Shown: positions 1-12,043, counted from the first letter of the stretch. The stretch: DNA of 64,000 nt from Pseudomonas costantinii (GCF_001870435.1 NZ_MDDR01000005.1:62001-126000), one strand, 5' to 3'. Notes: generated by a model not told the origin, from the sequence alone. Made by a program: numbers and translations.

Positions 1-89
1 CTCAGAGTCTCACAAGCCCCTTTCGGGAACGTGGGCAGTATGCCTGAAAACGGCTTCCCTGCAATCCGTGGCAATGTGCCGCTCATTAC

Positions 90-476
90 TCATCGCAACC
101 CTAGCGCACTGCGTACCGCCGCTTTTATCGCGAGAAACTGATCATTGGTGAGCTCAGCGATTGTGTAAGTTCGTTTGCCATGACGGTCCTTACTTTTGAT
201 TCGATCAAGTCGGCCCAAGCTGACGGTGGCGACAATGTCGCATTTTGCCCAGCAGATTGGACTCGCGCCTTGAAGATGACTGTCGAGTTGTAAATGATGC
301 TCCAAAACCGTCTGCGGAGCGGTAGTGCTCAAGGGCACAACCGTCACCAGCAGCTTATTGGTTCGGTGCTTGCGTATCACAATGACGGGCCGGATCTTGA
401 TAATTTCCGGGACTTCATAGCCTCGAAAATCACAAATCAACACGCTGCCCTCCTTGGGCTGGTAGAGAAGTGCCAT
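90..476 (-). CDS. PemK/MazF-family toxin-like protein, apparently solitary
   Basis: A 128-residue protein with the look of the PemK/MazF fold: an N-terminal PKEGSVLICDF segment, then RPVIVI and VTVVPLSTTAP strands, typical of this endoribonuclease family. Members usually cleave mRNA and are neutralised by an antitoxin encoded just upstream. Here the 86 bases upstream, as far as the LysR stop, hold no antitoxin gene, so a standalone role or loss of the partner is possible. I chose the ATG at 476; a TTG at 512 would add 12 residues but has no clear ribosome site. An inverted repeat (508-522, CGCAAG-TTT-CTTGCG, with outer GATT/AATC pairing) overlaps that TTG and could be an operator. Toxin activity is inferred from family resemblance only. 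Confidence 0.7.
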   Translation of the reverse strand: MALLYQPKEGSVLICDFRGYEVPEIIKIRPVIVIRKHRTNKLLVTVVPLSTTAPQTVLEHHLQLDSHLQGASPICWAKCDIVATVSLGRLDRIKSKDRHGKRTYTIAELTNDQFLAIKAAVRSALGLR

Positions 477-507
477 CCATATCACTCGCTTGAAAAAAGC
501 GATTCTG

Positions 508-522
508 CGCAAGTTTCTTGCG
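508..522. promoter_or_regulatory. Inverted repeat upstream of the PemK-like gene
   Basis: CGCAAG-TTT-CTTGCG is a perfect 6-bp inverted repeat. It extends with GATT (501-504) and AATC (523-526) around a 3-base bulge. It lies 32 bases upstream of the chosen ATG, where an autoregulatory operator would be expected for a toxin gene. Function is inferred. Confidence 0.35.
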
Positions 523-562
523 AATCACTAAGCCGGTTGCGTTACCTGATATGTGACGATAC

Positions 563-1456
563 CTACAGCTCCGCCTTACGTGTCAGCAACTCCACAAACG
601 CTTTCGCCATCGGCGTTTGCGCGCCCTTGCGCTGCACCAGCCAGACTGACGTCACCGCCTCCTGATCCAGCAAGGTGCGATACACCACGCCATCGATACG
701 GATGCGCTGGTATGAGGCCGGAAGCACCGACACCCCCAAACCCGCCGCCACCAAACCGATGATGGTCATCGCCTCCCCGGCTTCCTGGGCGAAACGCGGG
801 CTGAAACCCGCGTCACGAGCCAAGTTGAGCAGTTGGGCATAGAGACCACTGCCGTAGGTGCGAGGGAAGAATACAAACGGCTCGTCGGCCAGTTGCGCCA
901 GGTGCAAGCCACGCTCGGTGCCCTCAACCAGCGGATGACCGGCGTTCAGCACCGCGACCAAGGGCTCACGCATCAACTCAATAACGCTCAGCGAATCCGG
1001 CAACGGCAGCGGGCGCATCAAGCCTACTTGAATCGACTCATCCACCAACGACTCTGCCACCTCAGTGCTACTCATCTCCTGCAAGTTCAGGTGCACCGCC
1101 GGGAAGGCCTGGCGAAACGCAAAAATCGCCTGCGGAATGCTGGAGTTGAACGGTGCCGACGAGGTGAAGCCAATCTTCAGCTCCCCGAGTTCCCCCAACT
1201 GCGCACGTCGGGCCACATCTGCCGCCTTGTCGACCTGCGCCAGCACCAATCGCGCCTCTTGCAAGAACAGTCGACCGGCCTCGCTCAGCTCGACCCGACG
1301 ATTGGTACGCTCAAACAAGCGCGCGCCCACCTCCTGCTCCAGCGCCTGGATCTGCTGGCTCAGCGGTGGTTGCGAGATGCCCAGCACCTGTGCGGCGCGG
1401 CCAAAATGCAGTTCTTCGGCGACGGCGATGAAGTACCGCAGATGACGCAATTCCAT
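563..1456 (-). CDS. LysR-family transcriptional regulator (YnfL-like)
   Basis: A full-length 297-residue LysR regulator. The N-terminal winged helix-turn-helix covers about residues 1-60 (MELRHLRYFIAVAEELHFGR, then a SQPPLSQQIQALE recognition helix). A periplasmic-binding-protein-like effector domain follows from about residue 90. It is transcribed divergently from a YnfM-type exporter, the same arrangement as ynfL-ynfM in enterobacteria, so it probably controls that transporter from the shared intergenic region. The inducer cannot be told from sequence. Confidence 0.9.
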   Translation of the reverse strand: MELRHLRYFIAVAEELHFGRAAQVLGISQPPLSQQIQALEQEVGARLFERTNRRVELSEAGRLFLQEARLVLAQVDKAADVARRAQLGELGELKIGFTSSAPFNSSIPQAIFAFRQAFPAVHLNLQEMSSTEVAESLVDESIQVGLMRPLPLPDSLSVIELMREPLVAVLNAGHPLVEGTERGLHLAQLADEPFVFFPRTYGSGLYAQLLNLARDAGFSPRFAQEAGEAMTIIGLVAAGLGVSVLPASYQRIRIDGVVYRTLLDQEAVTSVWLVQRKGAQTPMAKAFVELLTRKAEL

Positions 1457-1580
1457 GCAAGCCTCATTAGGTCGTAAAAGCTATCAAACAGGTCGAACAA
1501 TATATTGGAAAGAATCATTAGGCAGCTATATTCTTTTTTTCATTGCCAGTCCTGGCAGGCTTTCCCTCGCCGAGGTCCCC
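1457..1580. promoter_or_regulatory. Divergent LysR/ynfM control region
   Basis: 124 AT-rich bases between the divergent genes. Visible palindromes are AAGAAT (1510-1515) paired with ATTCTT (1530-1535), and TGCCAG-TC-CTGGCA (1544-1557). LysR proteins usually bind such dyads next to the divergent promoters. I could not pick one -35/-10 pair with confidence. Confidence 0.45.
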
Positions 1581-2855
1581 GTGAAATCTGCTGTCGCGCC
1601 ATTTGCTCAAGAAGTCCCGCCTACCGCCCTGGATGAGGTGGTGGCCCAGCTCAACGAGCAGTACATCGAAAAAGACACGCCGATGTTCATGCGCACGGTG
1701 CTGGCGCTGTTCTCCGGCGGGTTTGCCACGTTTGCCTTGCTGTATTGCGTGCAGCCGATGATGCCGGCGCTGTCCCACGAGTTTTCCATCAATGCGGCGC
1801 AAAGCAGCCTGATCCTGTCAGTGGCCACGGCGATGCTTGCCCTGGGCTTGCTGGTCACTGGGCCGATTTCCGACAGATTGGGACGCAAGCCGGTAATGGT
1901 TTCGGCACTGTTCTGCGCCGCACTCGCGACCATCGCCAGCGGCTTGATGCCGACCTGGGAAGGCATTCTGCTGATGCGGGCGCTGGTGGGCCTGTCGCTG
2001 AGCGGGCTGGCTGCTGTGGCGATGACCTACTTGAGCGAAGAGATCCACCCGCAACACATCGGCCTGGCCATGGGCTTGTACATCGGCGGCAACGCAATTG
2101 GCGGTATGAGCGGGCGCTTGATCATCGGCGTATTGATCGACTTCGTCAGTTGGCACACCGCGATGCTGATCATCGGCGCCCTGGCCCTGATCGCGGCCAC
2201 GGTGTTCTGGAAAGTCCTCCCCGAATCACGCAACTTCCGCACCACCAGCCTCAAGCCGCGCAACCTGCTGAACGGGTTTGTCATGCACTTCAAAGACGCG
2301 GGCCTGCCCTGGTTGTTCCTTGAAGGTTTCCTGCTGATGGGCGCCTTCGTCACGATGTTCAACTACATCGGTTATCGCCTGCTGGCAGAACCGTACGGGT
2401 TGAGCCAAGCGGTGGTCGGCCTGCTCTCGCTGGTGTATCTCACCGGCATCTACAGTTCGGCCAAGATCGGCTCCCTGGCCGACCGCCTCGGCCGCCGCCG
2501 CGTGCTGTGGGGCACCCTCGTATTGATGCTCGCCGGCATGGCCCTGACCCTGTTCACGCCGTTGTGGCTGGTAGTGCCCGGCATGCTGATCTTCACCTTC
2601 GGTTTCTTCGGCGCCCACTCGGTGGCAAGTAGCTGGATCGGTCGCCGCGCGGTGAAGGCCAAGGGGCAGGCGTCGTCGTTGTACTTGTTCTGCTACTACG
2701 TGGGATCGAGCATTGCCGGTACGGCGGGCGGGTTCTTCTGGCACTTTGCAGGCTGGAACGGGATTGGCGGATTCATCATCGCGCTGCTGATCGGCGCGTT
2801 GCTGGTGGCGTTGAAGCTGGCGAAATTGCCGCCACTGGGAGAAGTAAAGGCCTGA
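1581..2855 (+). CDS. ynfM: YnfM-type major facilitator superfamily transporter
   Basis: A 424-residue, 12-helix MFS transporter of the inner membrane. The match to E. coli YnfM, as I know that sequence, runs along the whole length: a cytoplasmic leader, then TLALFSGGFATFALLYCVQP, the loop motif DRLGRKPVM, MTYLSEEIHP, the MSGRLI segment and AHSVASSWIG. I chose the GTG at 1581 because GAGG lies five bases upstream. The open frame continues back to 1455, but that stretch would run through the LysR control region. Its substrate is unknown. A bidirectional terminator follows. Confidence 0.88.
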   Translation: MKSAVAPFAQEVPPTALDEVVAQLNEQYIEKDTPMFMRTVLALFSGGFATFALLYCVQPMMPALSHEFSINAAQSSLILSVATAMLALGLLVTGPISDRLGRKPVMVSALFCAALATIASGLMPTWEGILLMRALVGLSLSGLAAVAMTYLSEEIHPQHIGLAMGLYIGGNAIGGMSGRLIIGVLIDFVSWHTAMLIIGALALIAATVFWKVLPESRNFRTTSLKPRNLLNGFVMHFKDAGLPWLFLEGFLLMGAFVTMFNYIGYRLLAEPYGLSQAVVGLLSLVYLTGIYSSAKIGSLADRLGRRRVLWGTLVLMLAGMALTLFTPLWLVVPGMLIFTFGFFGAHSVASSWIGRRAVKAKGQASSLYLFCYYVGSSIAGTAGGFFWHFAGWNGIGGFIIALLIGALLVALKLAKLPPLGEVKA

Positions 2856-2889
2856 CGCGATCCCATATTTGTTTTGTATTAACCCCAAT

Positions 2890-2919
2890 AAAAAGCCCGG
2901 CATTTGGCCGGGCTTTTTA
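2890..2919. terminator. Bidirectional rho-independent terminator between ynfM and hemE
   Basis: AAAAGCCCGG-catttgg-CCGGGCTTTT, with A and T tracts on both sides. It lies between two convergent genes and can serve both. Confidence 0.9.
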
Positions 2920-2930
2920 TTGAGCAGCGA

Positions 2931-3998
2931 TCACTCGTGATACTGCGCCGACAACTCATGCACTGCGCGCAGGAACGCACCGGCATGTTCCGGGTTCACT
3001 TCCGGCGTGATGCCATGGCCCAGGTTAAACACGTGCCCGGTGCCCTTGCCGTAGCTGGCCAGAATGCGGCCGACTTCGGTGCGGATTGCTTCGGGCTTGG
3101 CGTACAGCACGGTCGGGTCCATGTTGCCTTGCAGCGCTACGCGGTTGCCCACGCGTTGACGGGCTTCACCCAGATCGCAGGTCCAGTCCAGGCCCAGTGC
3201 ATCGGCGCCAGCGTCGGCAATGCTTTCAAGCCACAGGCCGCCGCCCTTGGTGAACATGATAACCGGCACTTTGCGGCCTTCGTGTTCGCGGATCAGGCCA
3301 CTGACGATTTTGCGCATGTAGGCCAGGGAGAACTCCTGGTATGCCGCCGCCGACAGGTTCCCGCCCCAGGTATCGAAAATCTGCACCGCTTGGGCGCCGG
3401 CCATGATCTGGCCGTTGAGGTAAGAGGTGACCGACTGCGCCAGCTTGTCCAGCAGCAGGTGCATGGCTTGCGGGTTGTCGTAGAGCATGGCCTTGGTCTT
3501 GCGGAAGTCTTTCGACGAGCCACCTTCGACCATGTAGGTGGCCAGGGTCCATGGGCTGCCGGAAAAGCCAATCAGCGGCACGCGGCCGTTCAGCTCGCGG
3601 CGAATGGTGCTCACGGCGTCCATCACATAGCCGAGGTCTTTGTGCGGATCGGGGATCGGCAGGGCTTCGATGTCGGCCAGGGTGCTAACGACTTTCTTGA
3701 AGCGCGGGCCTTCGCCGGTTTCAAAGTACAGGCCTTGGCCCATGGCGTCAGGGATGGTGAGGATGTCGGAGAAGAGGATGGCCGCGTCCAGTTGTGGGTA
3801 GCGGTCCAGCGGCTGCATCGTGACTTCGCAGGCGAACTCCGGGTTCATGCACAGGCTCATGAAGTCGCCGGCGTTGGCGCGACTGGCGCGGTATTCCGGC
3901 AGGTAGCGACCGGCTTGACGCATCATCCACACGGGCGTGACGTCTACAGGTTGCTTGAGCAGGGCACGAAGGAAACGGTCGTTCTTGAGGGCAGTCAT
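2931..3998 (-). CDS. hemE: Uroporphyrinogen III decarboxylase
   Basis: A 355-residue cytosolic enzyme of haem synthesis that removes four acetate carboxyls from uroporphyrinogen III to give coproporphyrinogen III. The signature [15 protein letters not shown] is at residues 22-36, and the second signature, around [16 protein letters not shown], is also present. The length matches the family (E. coli 354). It lies downstream of gltD on the same strand. A hairpin terminator and a dispersed repeat lie between, so it is probably its own transcription unit. Confidence 0.97.
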   Translation of the reverse strand: MTALKNDRFLRALLKQPVDVTPVWMMRQAGRYLPEYRASRANAGDFMSLCMNPEFACEVTMQPLDRYPQLDAAILFSDILTIPDAMGQGLYFETGEGPRFKKVVSTLADIEALPIPDPHKDLGYVMDAVSTIRRELNGRVPLIGFSGSPWTLATYMVEGGSSKDFRKTKAMLYDNPQAMHLLLDKLAQSVTSYLNGQIMAGAQAVQIFDTWGGNLSAAAYQEFSLAYMRKIVSGLIREHEGRKVPVIMFTKGGGLWLESIADAGADALGLDWTCDLGEARQRVGNRVALQGNMDPTVLYAKPEAIRTEVGRILASYGKGTGHVFNLGHGITPEVNPEHAGAFLRAVHELSAQYHE

Positions 3999-4045
3999 GT
4001 CGGCATCCGCAAAAAAAGTGCGGGCATTTTCTCAGAGCGCGACGC

Positions 4046-4073
4046 AAAAGGCACGGTATGAGCCGTGCCTTTT
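4046..4073 (-). terminator. Hairpin terminator downstream of gltBD
   Basis: AAAAGGCACGG-tatgag-CCGTGCCTTTT forms an 11-bp stem with flanking A and T tracts. It sits between gltD and hemE, so it likely ends the gltBD transcript. Confidence 0.75.
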
Positions 4074-4111
4074 GTCTATCGGGTCAATTTGTCGCGGTAA
4101 TGCCGCTGCAA

Positions 4112-4220
4112 GATCGTTCCCACGCTCCGCGTGGTAACGCCTCCTGTGACGCTCCGCGTCACGCCAGTCGGGACGCAGAGCGTCCCTGGCTGCATGCCCA
4201 CGCAGAGCGTGGGAACGATC
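4112..4220. repeat. Dispersed cruciform repeat, copy A
   Basis: A 109-bp element with terminal 15-bp inverted arms (GATCGTTCCCACGCT at one end, its complement at the other). Two inner hairpins are built on GTGACGC/GCGTCAC and GGGACGC/GCGTCCC. Related copies lie at 48826-48931 and 62568-62680. This copy ends one base beyond the gltD stop codon. It resembles the short non-coding intergenic repeats common in P. fluorescens genomes. Confidence 0.85.
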
Positions 4221-4221
4221 A

Positions 4222-5649
<1,428 letters not shown>

Positions 5650-5672
5650 TCATCAAACTGTTCAGGCGCATA

Positions 5673-8600
5673 TCACTGCGGGTTGGCACGGATGCTGGAA
5701 AGCAACGATTTCAGGTTGGCAGCCTTGGGCTTGACCAGCCAGAAACGACGCAGGTAATCATCAAGGTTTTCAGCGAGGTTACGACCCCATTCGCTGCCTG
5801 TTTCCTCGACGTACTCGTCCAGCACGTGTTGCAAGTGGTTCCGGTAGGATTCCATGGCTTCGCCGCTGATCCGCTGGATCTCGACCAACTCGTGGTTGAC
5901 CTTGTCGACGAAGGTGTTGTCCTGGTCAAGCACATAGGCGAAACCGCCGGTCATGCCCGAACCGAAGTTGTAACCGGTCTTGCCCAATACTGCGACAAAG
6001 CCCCCGGTCATGTACTCGCAGCAGTGATCGCCAGTGCCTTCCACCACGGTGTGAGCACCGGAGTTACGCACGGCGAAACGCTCACCGGCAGTACCGGCGG
6101 CGAACAGCTTGCCACCCGTGGCGCCGTACAAGCAGGTGTTACCGATAATGGCACTGTCCTGGGTCTTGTAGACGCTGCCTTTAGGCGGAACGATCACCAG
6201 CTTGCCGCCGGTCATGCCCTTGCCCACGTAGTCGTTGGCGTCGCCTTCCAGGTACATGTGCAGGCCACCGGCGTTCCACACGCCGAAGCTCTGGCCCGCA
6301 GTGCCCTTGAAGCGGAAGGTGATCGGCGCTTTCGCCATCCCCTGGTTGCCATGCTTGCGAGCGATTTCGCCGGAGATGCGGGCGCCGATGGAACGGTCGC
6401 AGTTGCAGATATCCAGGACGAATTCGCCACCGCTGGCGTCGTTGATCGAGGAGCTGGCCATCTCGACCATCTTCTCGGCCAACAGGCCTTTGTCGAACGG
6501 TGGGTTGCGGTCAACCTGGCAGAATTGTGGCTTGTCTGCCGGGATGTGGTCGCTGCCCAACAGCGGCGTCAGGTCCAGATGCTGTTGCTTGGCGGTCTGG
6601 CCTTCGAGGATGTCCAGCAGATCGGTACGGCCGATCAGCTCTTCCAGCGAGCGCACGCCCAGCTTGGCCAACCACTCACGGGTTTCTTCGGCGACATAGG
6701 TGAAGAAATTCACCACCATGTCGACGGTGCCGATGTAGTGATCTTTACGCAGCTTTTCGTTCTGCGTCGCAACGCCGGTGGCGCAGTTGTTCAGGTGGCA
6801 GATGCGCAGGTATTTGCAGCCCAGGGCGATCATTGGCGCAGTACCAAAACCGAAGCTTTCGGCGCCAAGGATCGCAGCCTTGATCACGTCGAGGCCGGTT
6901 TTCAGGCCGCCGTCGGTCTGTACCCGAACCTTGCCGCGCAGGTCGTTGCCGCGCAGGGTCTGGTGAGTTTCAGCCAGGCCGAGTTCCCACGGTGCGCCGG
7001 CGTACTTGATGGAGGTCAGCGGCGATGCGCCGGTACCGCCGTCGTAGCCGGAGATGGTGATCAGGTCGGCATAGGCCTTGGCCACACCGGCGGCGATGGT
7101 GCCCACGCCAGCTTCTGCTACCAATTTCACCGAGACCAGGGCCTGCGGGTTGACTTGTTTCAAGTCGAAAATCAGCTGCGACAAATCTTCAATCGAGTAG
7201 ATGTCGTGGTGCGGTGGTGGCGAAATCAGGGTCACGCCCGGTACTGCATAACGCAGTTTGGCGATCAAACCGTTGACCTTGCCGCCTGGCAGCTGGCCGC
7301 CTTCACCGGGCTTGGCGCCCTGGGCAACCTTGATCTGCAACACTTCGGCGTTGACCAGGTATTCCGGGGTCACACCGAAACGGCCAGTCGCCACCTGCTT
7401 GATTTTCGAGCTCTTGATGGTGCCGTAGCGCGCCGGGTCTTCACCGCCTTCACCGGAGTTGGAACGCGCACCCAGGCGGTTCATGGCTTCGGCCAGGGCT
7501 TCGTGAGCCTCAGGCGACAAGGCGCCCAGGGAAATACCGGCGGAGTCGAAGCGCTTGAGGATCGACTCCAGTGGTTCGATTTCGCTGATAGCCAGAGGCG
7601 TGTCCAGGGTTTTCACCTTGAACAGGTCACGGATCATCGACACCGGGCGGTTATCCACCAGCGCGGTGTATTCCTTGAACTTGGCGTAGTCGCCCTGCTG
7701 CACGGCGGCTTGCAGGGTGTTGACCACGTCCGGGTTGTACGCGTGGTATTCGCCACCGTGCACGAACTTCAGCAGGCCGCCTTGCTGGATCGGCTTGCGC
7801 GCGCTCCAGGCTTCGGCCGCCAGGGCTTTCTGTTCGGCCTCAATGTCGACGAAACGTGCGCCCTTGATGCGGCTTGGTACGCCACGGAAGCTCAGGTCGC
7901 AAACTTCTTCGGACAAGCCGATCGCTTCGAACAACTGAGCGCCGCGATAGGACGTGACGGTGGAGATGCCCATCTTCGACAGGATCTTCAACAGGCCCTT
8001 GGTGATGCCCTTACGGTAGTTCTTGAACACCTCATAGAGGTCGCCCAGCACTTCACCGGTACGGATCAGGTCACCCAGCACTTCGTACGCGAGGAACGGG
8101 TACACCGCCGAGGCGCCGAAACCGATCAGCACCGCAAAGTGATGCGGGTCGCGGGCGGTGGCGGTTTCCACGAGGATGTTGGAGTCGCAACGCAGACCTT
8201 TTTCGGTCAGGCGGTGGTGTACCGCGCCGGTGGCCAGGGATGCGTGGATCGGCAACTTGCCTGGGGCGATATGGCGGTCGGTCAGTACGATCTGGGTACG
8301 ACCGGCGCGCACGGCTTCTTCGGCCTGGTCGGCGACGTTGCGCACAGCGGCTTCAAGGCCGAGGCTCTCGTCGTAGTTCAGGTCGATGATCTGGCGGTCG
8401 AAGCCTGGGCGATCCAGGGTCATCAACGAGCGCCACTTGGCCGGAGAAACCACAGGCGAACTGAGGATTACGCGGGACGCATGCTCAGGCGATTCCTGGA
8501 AGATGTTGCGCTCGGCACCGAGGCACACTTCCAGGGACATCACGATGGCTTCGCGCAGCGGGTCGATCGGTGGGTTGGTCACCTGAGCGAACTGCTGGCG

Positions 8601-10118
8601 GAAATAGTCGTACGGCGTACGCACGCGCTGGGACAGCACGGCCATCGGCGTGTCATCGCCCATGGAGCCGACGGCCTCGTAGCCTTGCTCGCCAAGCGGA
8701 CGCAGCACTTGGTCGCGCTCTTCGAACGTGACCTGGTACATCTTCATGTACTGCTTGAGCTGGTCGACGTCATAGAAAGCCGAACCGTGGTCGTTGTCTT
8801 CCATGGTCGCCTGGATACGCAGGGCGTTCTTGCGCAGCCATTGCTTGTACGGGTGACGCGACTTCAAGCGGTTGTCGATGGCATCAGTGTCGAGGATCTG
8901 ACCGGTTTCAGTGTCCACGGCCAGGATCTGGCCAGGGCCTACGCGACCTTTGGCAATAACGTCTTCGGGCTTGTAGTCCCACACGCCGATTTCCGACGCC
9001 AGGGTGATAAAACCGTTGGTAGTGGTAACCCAACGCGCCGGGCGCAGACCGTTACGGTCGAGCAGGCACACCGCGTAGCGACCGTCGGTCATTACCACGC
9101 CGGCCGGGCCGTCCCACGGTTCCATGTGCATCGAGTTGTACTCATAGAACGCCCGCAGGTCGGGGTCCATGGTCTCAACGTTCTGCCACGCTGGCGGAAT
9201 GATCATGCGCACGCCACGGAACAGGTCGATGCCGCCGGTGACCATCAGTTCGAGCATGTTGTCCATGCTGGAAGAGTCGGAACCCACGCGGTTAACCAGC
9301 GGGCCGAGCTCTTCGAGGTCCATCAAATCGTTGGCGAACTTGGTGCGACGGGCCACAGCCCAGTTGCGGTTGCCGGTGATGGTGTTGATCTCGCCGTTGT
9401 GGGCGAGGAAGCGGAACGGCTGAGCCAGCGGCCATTTCGGCAGGGTGTTGGTGGAGAAGCGCTGGTGGAACACGCAGATTGCGGTTTGCAGACGCTCGTC
9501 TTTAAGGTCTGGATAGAAGGCGGTCAAATCCGCCGGCATCATCAGGCCTTTATAAATAATGGTCTTGTGGGAAAAGCTGCAGATGTAGTGGTCGGTGTCG
9601 GCGGCGTTGGCCACGGACGAACGACGACGCGACGTGAACAGCTTGATCGCCATGTCCTGATCGCTCAGGCCGTCGCCTGCGATGAACACTTGTTCGATCT
9701 GCGGCAGGCGCTCGAGGGCCAGGCGGCCAAGCACGCTGGTGTCGATCGGCACTTTGCGCCAGCCGACAAGTTGCAGGCCGGCGGCGAGGATTTCGCGGTT
9801 CATGTTTTCGCGAGCGGCTTGTGCTTTAACCGGGTCCTGGTTAAAGAACACCATGCCCACAGCGTATTGCTTGGGCAGGTCGACAGCAAAATGCTCTTTT
9901 GCGACAGCGCGCAGGAACTGGTCGGGCTTTTGAATCAGCAAGCCACAACCGTCACCGGTCTTGCCGTCGGCGTTGATCCCACCGCGGTGGGTCATGCAGG
10001 TCAGGGCCTCGATGGCCGTTTGCAAAAGGGTATGACTGGGCTCGCCCTGCATATGGGCTATCAGGCCGAAACCGCAGTTATCCTTGAATTCATCGGGTTG
10101 GTACAGACCTGCTTTCAT
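5673..10118 (-). CDS. gltB: Glutamate synthase [NADPH] large subunit
   Basis: A 1481-residue alpha subunit of GOGAT, which makes two glutamates from glutamine and 2-oxoglutarate. I chose the ATG at 10118. It gives a 14-residue propeptide ending at DN, followed by the CGFGL motif whose Cys15 becomes the N-terminal nucleophile of the glutaminase domain after processing. The FMN synthase domain lies in the C-terminal half. The 3Fe-4S ligands are C1101, C1107 and C1112. A C-terminal beta-helix domain rich in glycine follows. A 17-codon upstream extension of the frame lacks family similarity. The gene is cotranscribed with gltD. Confidence 0.97.
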   Translation of the reverse strand: MKAGLYQPDEFKDNCGFGLIAHMQGEPSHTLLQTAIEALTCMTHRGGINADGKTGDGCGLLIQKPDQFLRAVAKEHFAVDLPKQYAVGMVFFNQDPVKAQAARENMNREILAAGLQLVGWRKVPIDTSVLGRLALERLPQIEQVFIAGDGLSDQDMAIKLFTSRRRSSVANAADTDHYICSFSHKTIIYKGLMMPADLTAFYPDLKDERLQTAICVFHQRFSTNTLPKWPLAQPFRFLAHNGEINTITGNRNWAVARRTKFANDLMDLEELGPLVNRVGSDSSSMDNMLELMVTGGIDLFRGVRMIIPPAWQNVETMDPDLRAFYEYNSMHMEPWDGPAGVVMTDGRYAVCLLDRNGLRPARWVTTTNGFITLASEIGVWDYKPEDVIAKGRVGPGQILAVDTETGQILDTDAIDNRLKSRHPYKQWLRKNALRIQATMEDNDHGSAFYDVDQLKQYMKMYQVTFEERDQVLRPLGEQGYEAVGSMGDDTPMAVLSQRVRTPYDYFRQQFAQVTNPPIDPLREAIVMSLEVCLGAERNIFQESPEHASRVILSSPVVSPAKWRSLMTLDRPGFDRQIIDLNYDESLGLEAAVRNVADQAEEAVRAGRTQIVLTDRHIAPGKLPIHASLATGAVHHRLTEKGLRCDSNILVETATARDPHHFAVLIGFGASAVYPFLAYEVLGDLIRTGEVLGDLYEVFKNYRKGITKGLLKILSKMGISTVTSYRGAQLFEAIGLSEEVCDLSFRGVPSRIKGARFVDIEAEQKALAAEAWSARKPIQQGGLLKFVHGGEYHAYNPDVVNTLQAAVQQGDYAKFKEYTALVDNRPVSMIRDLFKVKTLDTPLAISEIEPLESILKRFDSAGISLGALSPEAHEALAEAMNRLGARSNSGEGGEDPARYGTIKSSKIKQVATGRFGVTPEYLVNAEVLQIKVAQGAKPGEGGQLPGGKVNGLIAKLRYAVPGVTLISPPPHHDIYSIEDLSQLIFDLKQVNPQALVSVKLVAEAGVGTIAAGVAKAYADLITISGYDGGTGASPLTSIKYAGAPWELGLAETHQTLRGNDLRGKVRVQTDGGLKTGLDVIKAAILGAESFGFGTAPMIALGCKYLRICHLNNCATGVATQNEKLRKDHYIGTVDMVVNFFTYVAEETREWLAKLGVRSLEELIGRTDLLDILEGQTAKQQHLDLTPLLGSDHIPADKPQFCQVDRNPPFDKGLLAEKMVEMASSSINDASGGEFVLDICNCDRSIGARISGEIARKHGNQGMAKAPITFRFKGTAGQSFGVWNAGGLHMYLEGDANDYVGKGMTGGKLVIVPPKGSVYKTQDSAIIGNTCLYGATGGKLFAAGTAGERFAVRNSGAHTVVEGTGDHCCEYMTGGFVAVLGKTGYNFGSGMTGGFAYVLDQDNTFVDKVNHELVEIQRISGEAMESYRNHLQHVLDEYVEETGSEWGRNLAENLDDYLRRFWLVKPKAANLKSLLSSIRANPQ

Positions 10119-10470
10119 AGACACTTTCTCACCAGGCTGCCTCTTATATCGAGGCAAATTTCTTTTCAATTCAACCGGTTACCTTCCACGCCGAACGTAC
10201 GCCGGCTTAGCGGGGGCAAAAGGGAGGTCATTGTACACACCGACACGGACGCTCACAAATTTAGCGACGAAATGTCGCAAATCTATGTCGCATTTATGAA
10301 AGGTTTAAAGCGATATGCTGTGCTAGTCAAAACTTTTTTAGTTCGGACCGCTACGACTCAAAAGCCACTGTGACGCAGACACCACAAAGCGCGCGGCCTT
10401 GAGGGCAGCACGCACTTGCGGATTTTTTTGAGGTGCCGGGAGAGGCGGCCTGGGTAAGGCCGCCGAATCT
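10119..10470. other. gltB leader and upstream intergenic region
   Basis: 352 bases with no convincing gene. It holds a candidate sigma-70 promoter for gltB (10230-10258), a second TTGACT hexamer (10325-10330, reverse strand) without a clear -10, and a GC-rich hairpin at 10444-10464 (GGCGGCC/GGCCGCC) just after the damX-like stop. The hairpin is not followed by a T tract. A leader of about 110 bases would precede gltB. Confidence 0.6.
10230..10258 (-). promoter_or_regulatory. Candidate sigma-70 promoter of gltBD
   Basis: On the reverse strand, TTGTGA and TACAAT are separated by exactly 17 bases, about 112 bases upstream of the gltB ATG. This is the best hexamer pair in the intergenic region. 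Confidence 0.5.
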
Positions 10471-12033
10471 TCAGCGAGTTGTTGCCAGTTCCTGTTGGAC
10501 GCTGGCGACAGTGCGAGGCCAAGGTTTACCAGCCTGAACCTTCGCTGGCAAGGCCTTGATAGCGGAATCGGCTGCTGCACGGCTTGGGAAGCTACCGTAG
10601 GTGATCACGTAGAGAGGCTTGCCGTTGAGCACTTTCTTGAAATAACGGTACTCGCCGCCCTGCTCTTTTACGAAGGCCTGGGCATTGGCTTCGGAACTGG
10701 TGCCGAGGATCTGCACCACAAAATGGCCAGCAGGTTGGCTGGTGTACCAGCTGCTGCCGGTAGCGCCAGCCTTGGCAACGGTGGCGGCTGGTTTTTCAAT
10801 CGGCTTGGCCGCTGGAGCAGGCTTGGCCACTGGTGCAGGTGCGACAGGCTTAGCGACCGGAGCCGGCTTCGCGGCGGCGACAGTCGGTGCAGGAGTCGGC
10901 TTGGCAGCTGGGGTCGCTGCCGGGCCAGCCGGAACGCCTGCAGGCGGTGCGGTAGTGGTCACGGTCGGAGGTGTAGCACTGGAGCCTGCCACCGGCACAC
11001 CGTCGTCGCCTTCGGAGATACCACCGGCTTCTTCGGCGAGCGGGCCGCGCATCACCGGTTGGCCGACCATCGGCAGGTTGGTCGGTTGGCCGGAGTTGGC
11101 GAACTCGACGTTTGGCGTAGGCTTGCCCAGTGGCAACTGCGCCTGTTCGGTTGGCGCGCCAGCGGTGGCGGGGGCCTTGCTACGACCTGGGATCAACCAG
11201 GCGGCGGCGACAGCGACCACGACAACGGCAGAAATCGCCAATACGTGCTTCTTAGGCATAGTGAACCCCATCTTTGGACGCTTGACCGCAGAGCGGCTAG
11301 CAATCATGGCTTCGATCAAGGCATCCCGGGCGACCTGGTTGATGGTGCCAGGCCAGCCGTCGGAGCTTTCGTGAATATCAGAGATCTGCGAAGCGGAGAA
11401 AAGTTCGATACCGGCCCCTGCGCCCTCAAGGCGTTGAGCCAGGTATTCGCGGGTTTCTTCCTCTTCGTATGGCTGCAATTCGATGACGTGGAACAGTTCC
11501 TGTTCGCCGCTGATCTGCTCCAGATCGGCGATCAACGACGATTCACCAAACAGGAACACGTGCGGGCGACCTTCCGGCGTGCCCGCCGCCAGCGCCAACA
11601 GCGCTTCCAGGGCAGATTCGTCGAGCTGCTCGGCGTCGTCCACCAGCAAGTAGACTTCCTGACCGGTCAAGCCAAGCTGCACGACTTGCTTGAGGATCGC
11701 GTTCGGCTCAGCCGTGGACACACTCAGGGCTTGGGCCACTTGGCGCAACACACCTGCCGCATCACCCGCACCACGGGCCGACACCACCACGCTCTGCACC
11801 GATTGCTTGTTGGTGCTGGCGACCAGCGCCTGACGCAGCAAGGTCTTGCCACTGCCCAGCGGGCCTGTCACCACCAACAGCAGCTGGCTGTAGCGCGCCA
11901 GATGGTGCAATTGGCCAAGTACCGGCTTGCGCTGGGCAGGGAAAAATTTGAAGCCCGGCACCCGAGGAGCAAAGGGGTCGTGGCTTAACTGGTAATGGCC
12001 GAGGAAGGCCTCGTCGGCATGCAAACTAGTCAT
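10471..12033 (-). CDS. AAA-ATPase/SPOR-domain cell-division protein (DamX-like)
   Basis: A 520-residue membrane protein. The N-terminal AAA+ (ExeA-like) ATPase has the Walker A motif GPLGSGKT at residues 57-64 and a Walker B-like VYLLVDDAEQL. One transmembrane helix (LAISAVVVVAVAAAWLIPG) lies near residue 265. A long Pro/Ala-rich periplasmic linker follows. The C-terminal SPOR domain, from about residue 436 (FVVQILGTSSEANA), is the type that binds denuded septal peptidoglycan. It lies 10 bases after aroB, like damX in the aroK-aroB-damX cluster of enterobacteria. A role at the division septum is inferred from family and context. Confidence 0.88.
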   Translation of the reverse strand: MTSLHADEAFLGHYQLSHDPFAPRVPGFKFFPAQRKPVLGQLHHLARYSQLLLVVTGPLGSGKTLLRQALVASTNKQSVQSVVVSARGAGDAAGVLRQVAQALSVSTAEPNAILKQVVQLGLTGQEVYLLVDDAEQLDESALEALLALAAGTPEGRPHVFLFGESSLIADLEQISGEQELFHVIELQPYEEEETREYLAQRLEGAGAGIELFSASQISDIHESSDGWPGTINQVARDALIEAMIASRSAVKRPKMGFTMPKKHVLAISAVVVVAVAAAWLIPGRSKAPATAGAPTEQAQLPLGKPTPNVEFANSGQPTNLPMVGQPVMRGPLAEEAGGISEGDDGVPVAGSSATPPTVTTTAPPAGVPAGPAATPAAKPTPAPTVAAAKPAPVAKPVAPAPVAKPAPAAKPIEKPAATVAKAGATGSSWYTSQPAGHFVVQILGTSSEANAQAFVKEQGGEYRYFKKVLNGKPLYVITYGSFPSRAAADSAIKALPAKVQAGKPWPRTVASVQQELATTR

Positions 12034-12043
12034 CGGGATCTTA

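Noticed and set aside
1..86. Open frame on the reverse strand from an ATG at 86 to the left edge (28 codons, MSGTLPRIAGKPFSGILP...)
   Set aside because: It is too short, lacks a good ribosome site and matches no family I recognise. It could be the start of a real gene beyond the window but cannot be supported here.
1455..1580. 42-codon upstream extension of the YnfM-like transporter
   Set aside because: It runs through the AT-rich divergent control region and overlaps the LysR start. The GTG at 1581 with a GAGG site fits the family N-terminus.
5826..10373. Very long forward-strand open frame opposite gltB
   Set aside because: It is an antisense shadow produced by high GC and codon bias. The encoded protein is His/Gln/Val-rich without domain similarity, while the opposite strand is an unmistakable GltB.
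10444..10464. GC-rich hairpin after the damX-like gene as a rho-independent terminator
   Set aside because: The stem is good but no T tract follows on the reverse strand, so it was only noted in the intergenic description.
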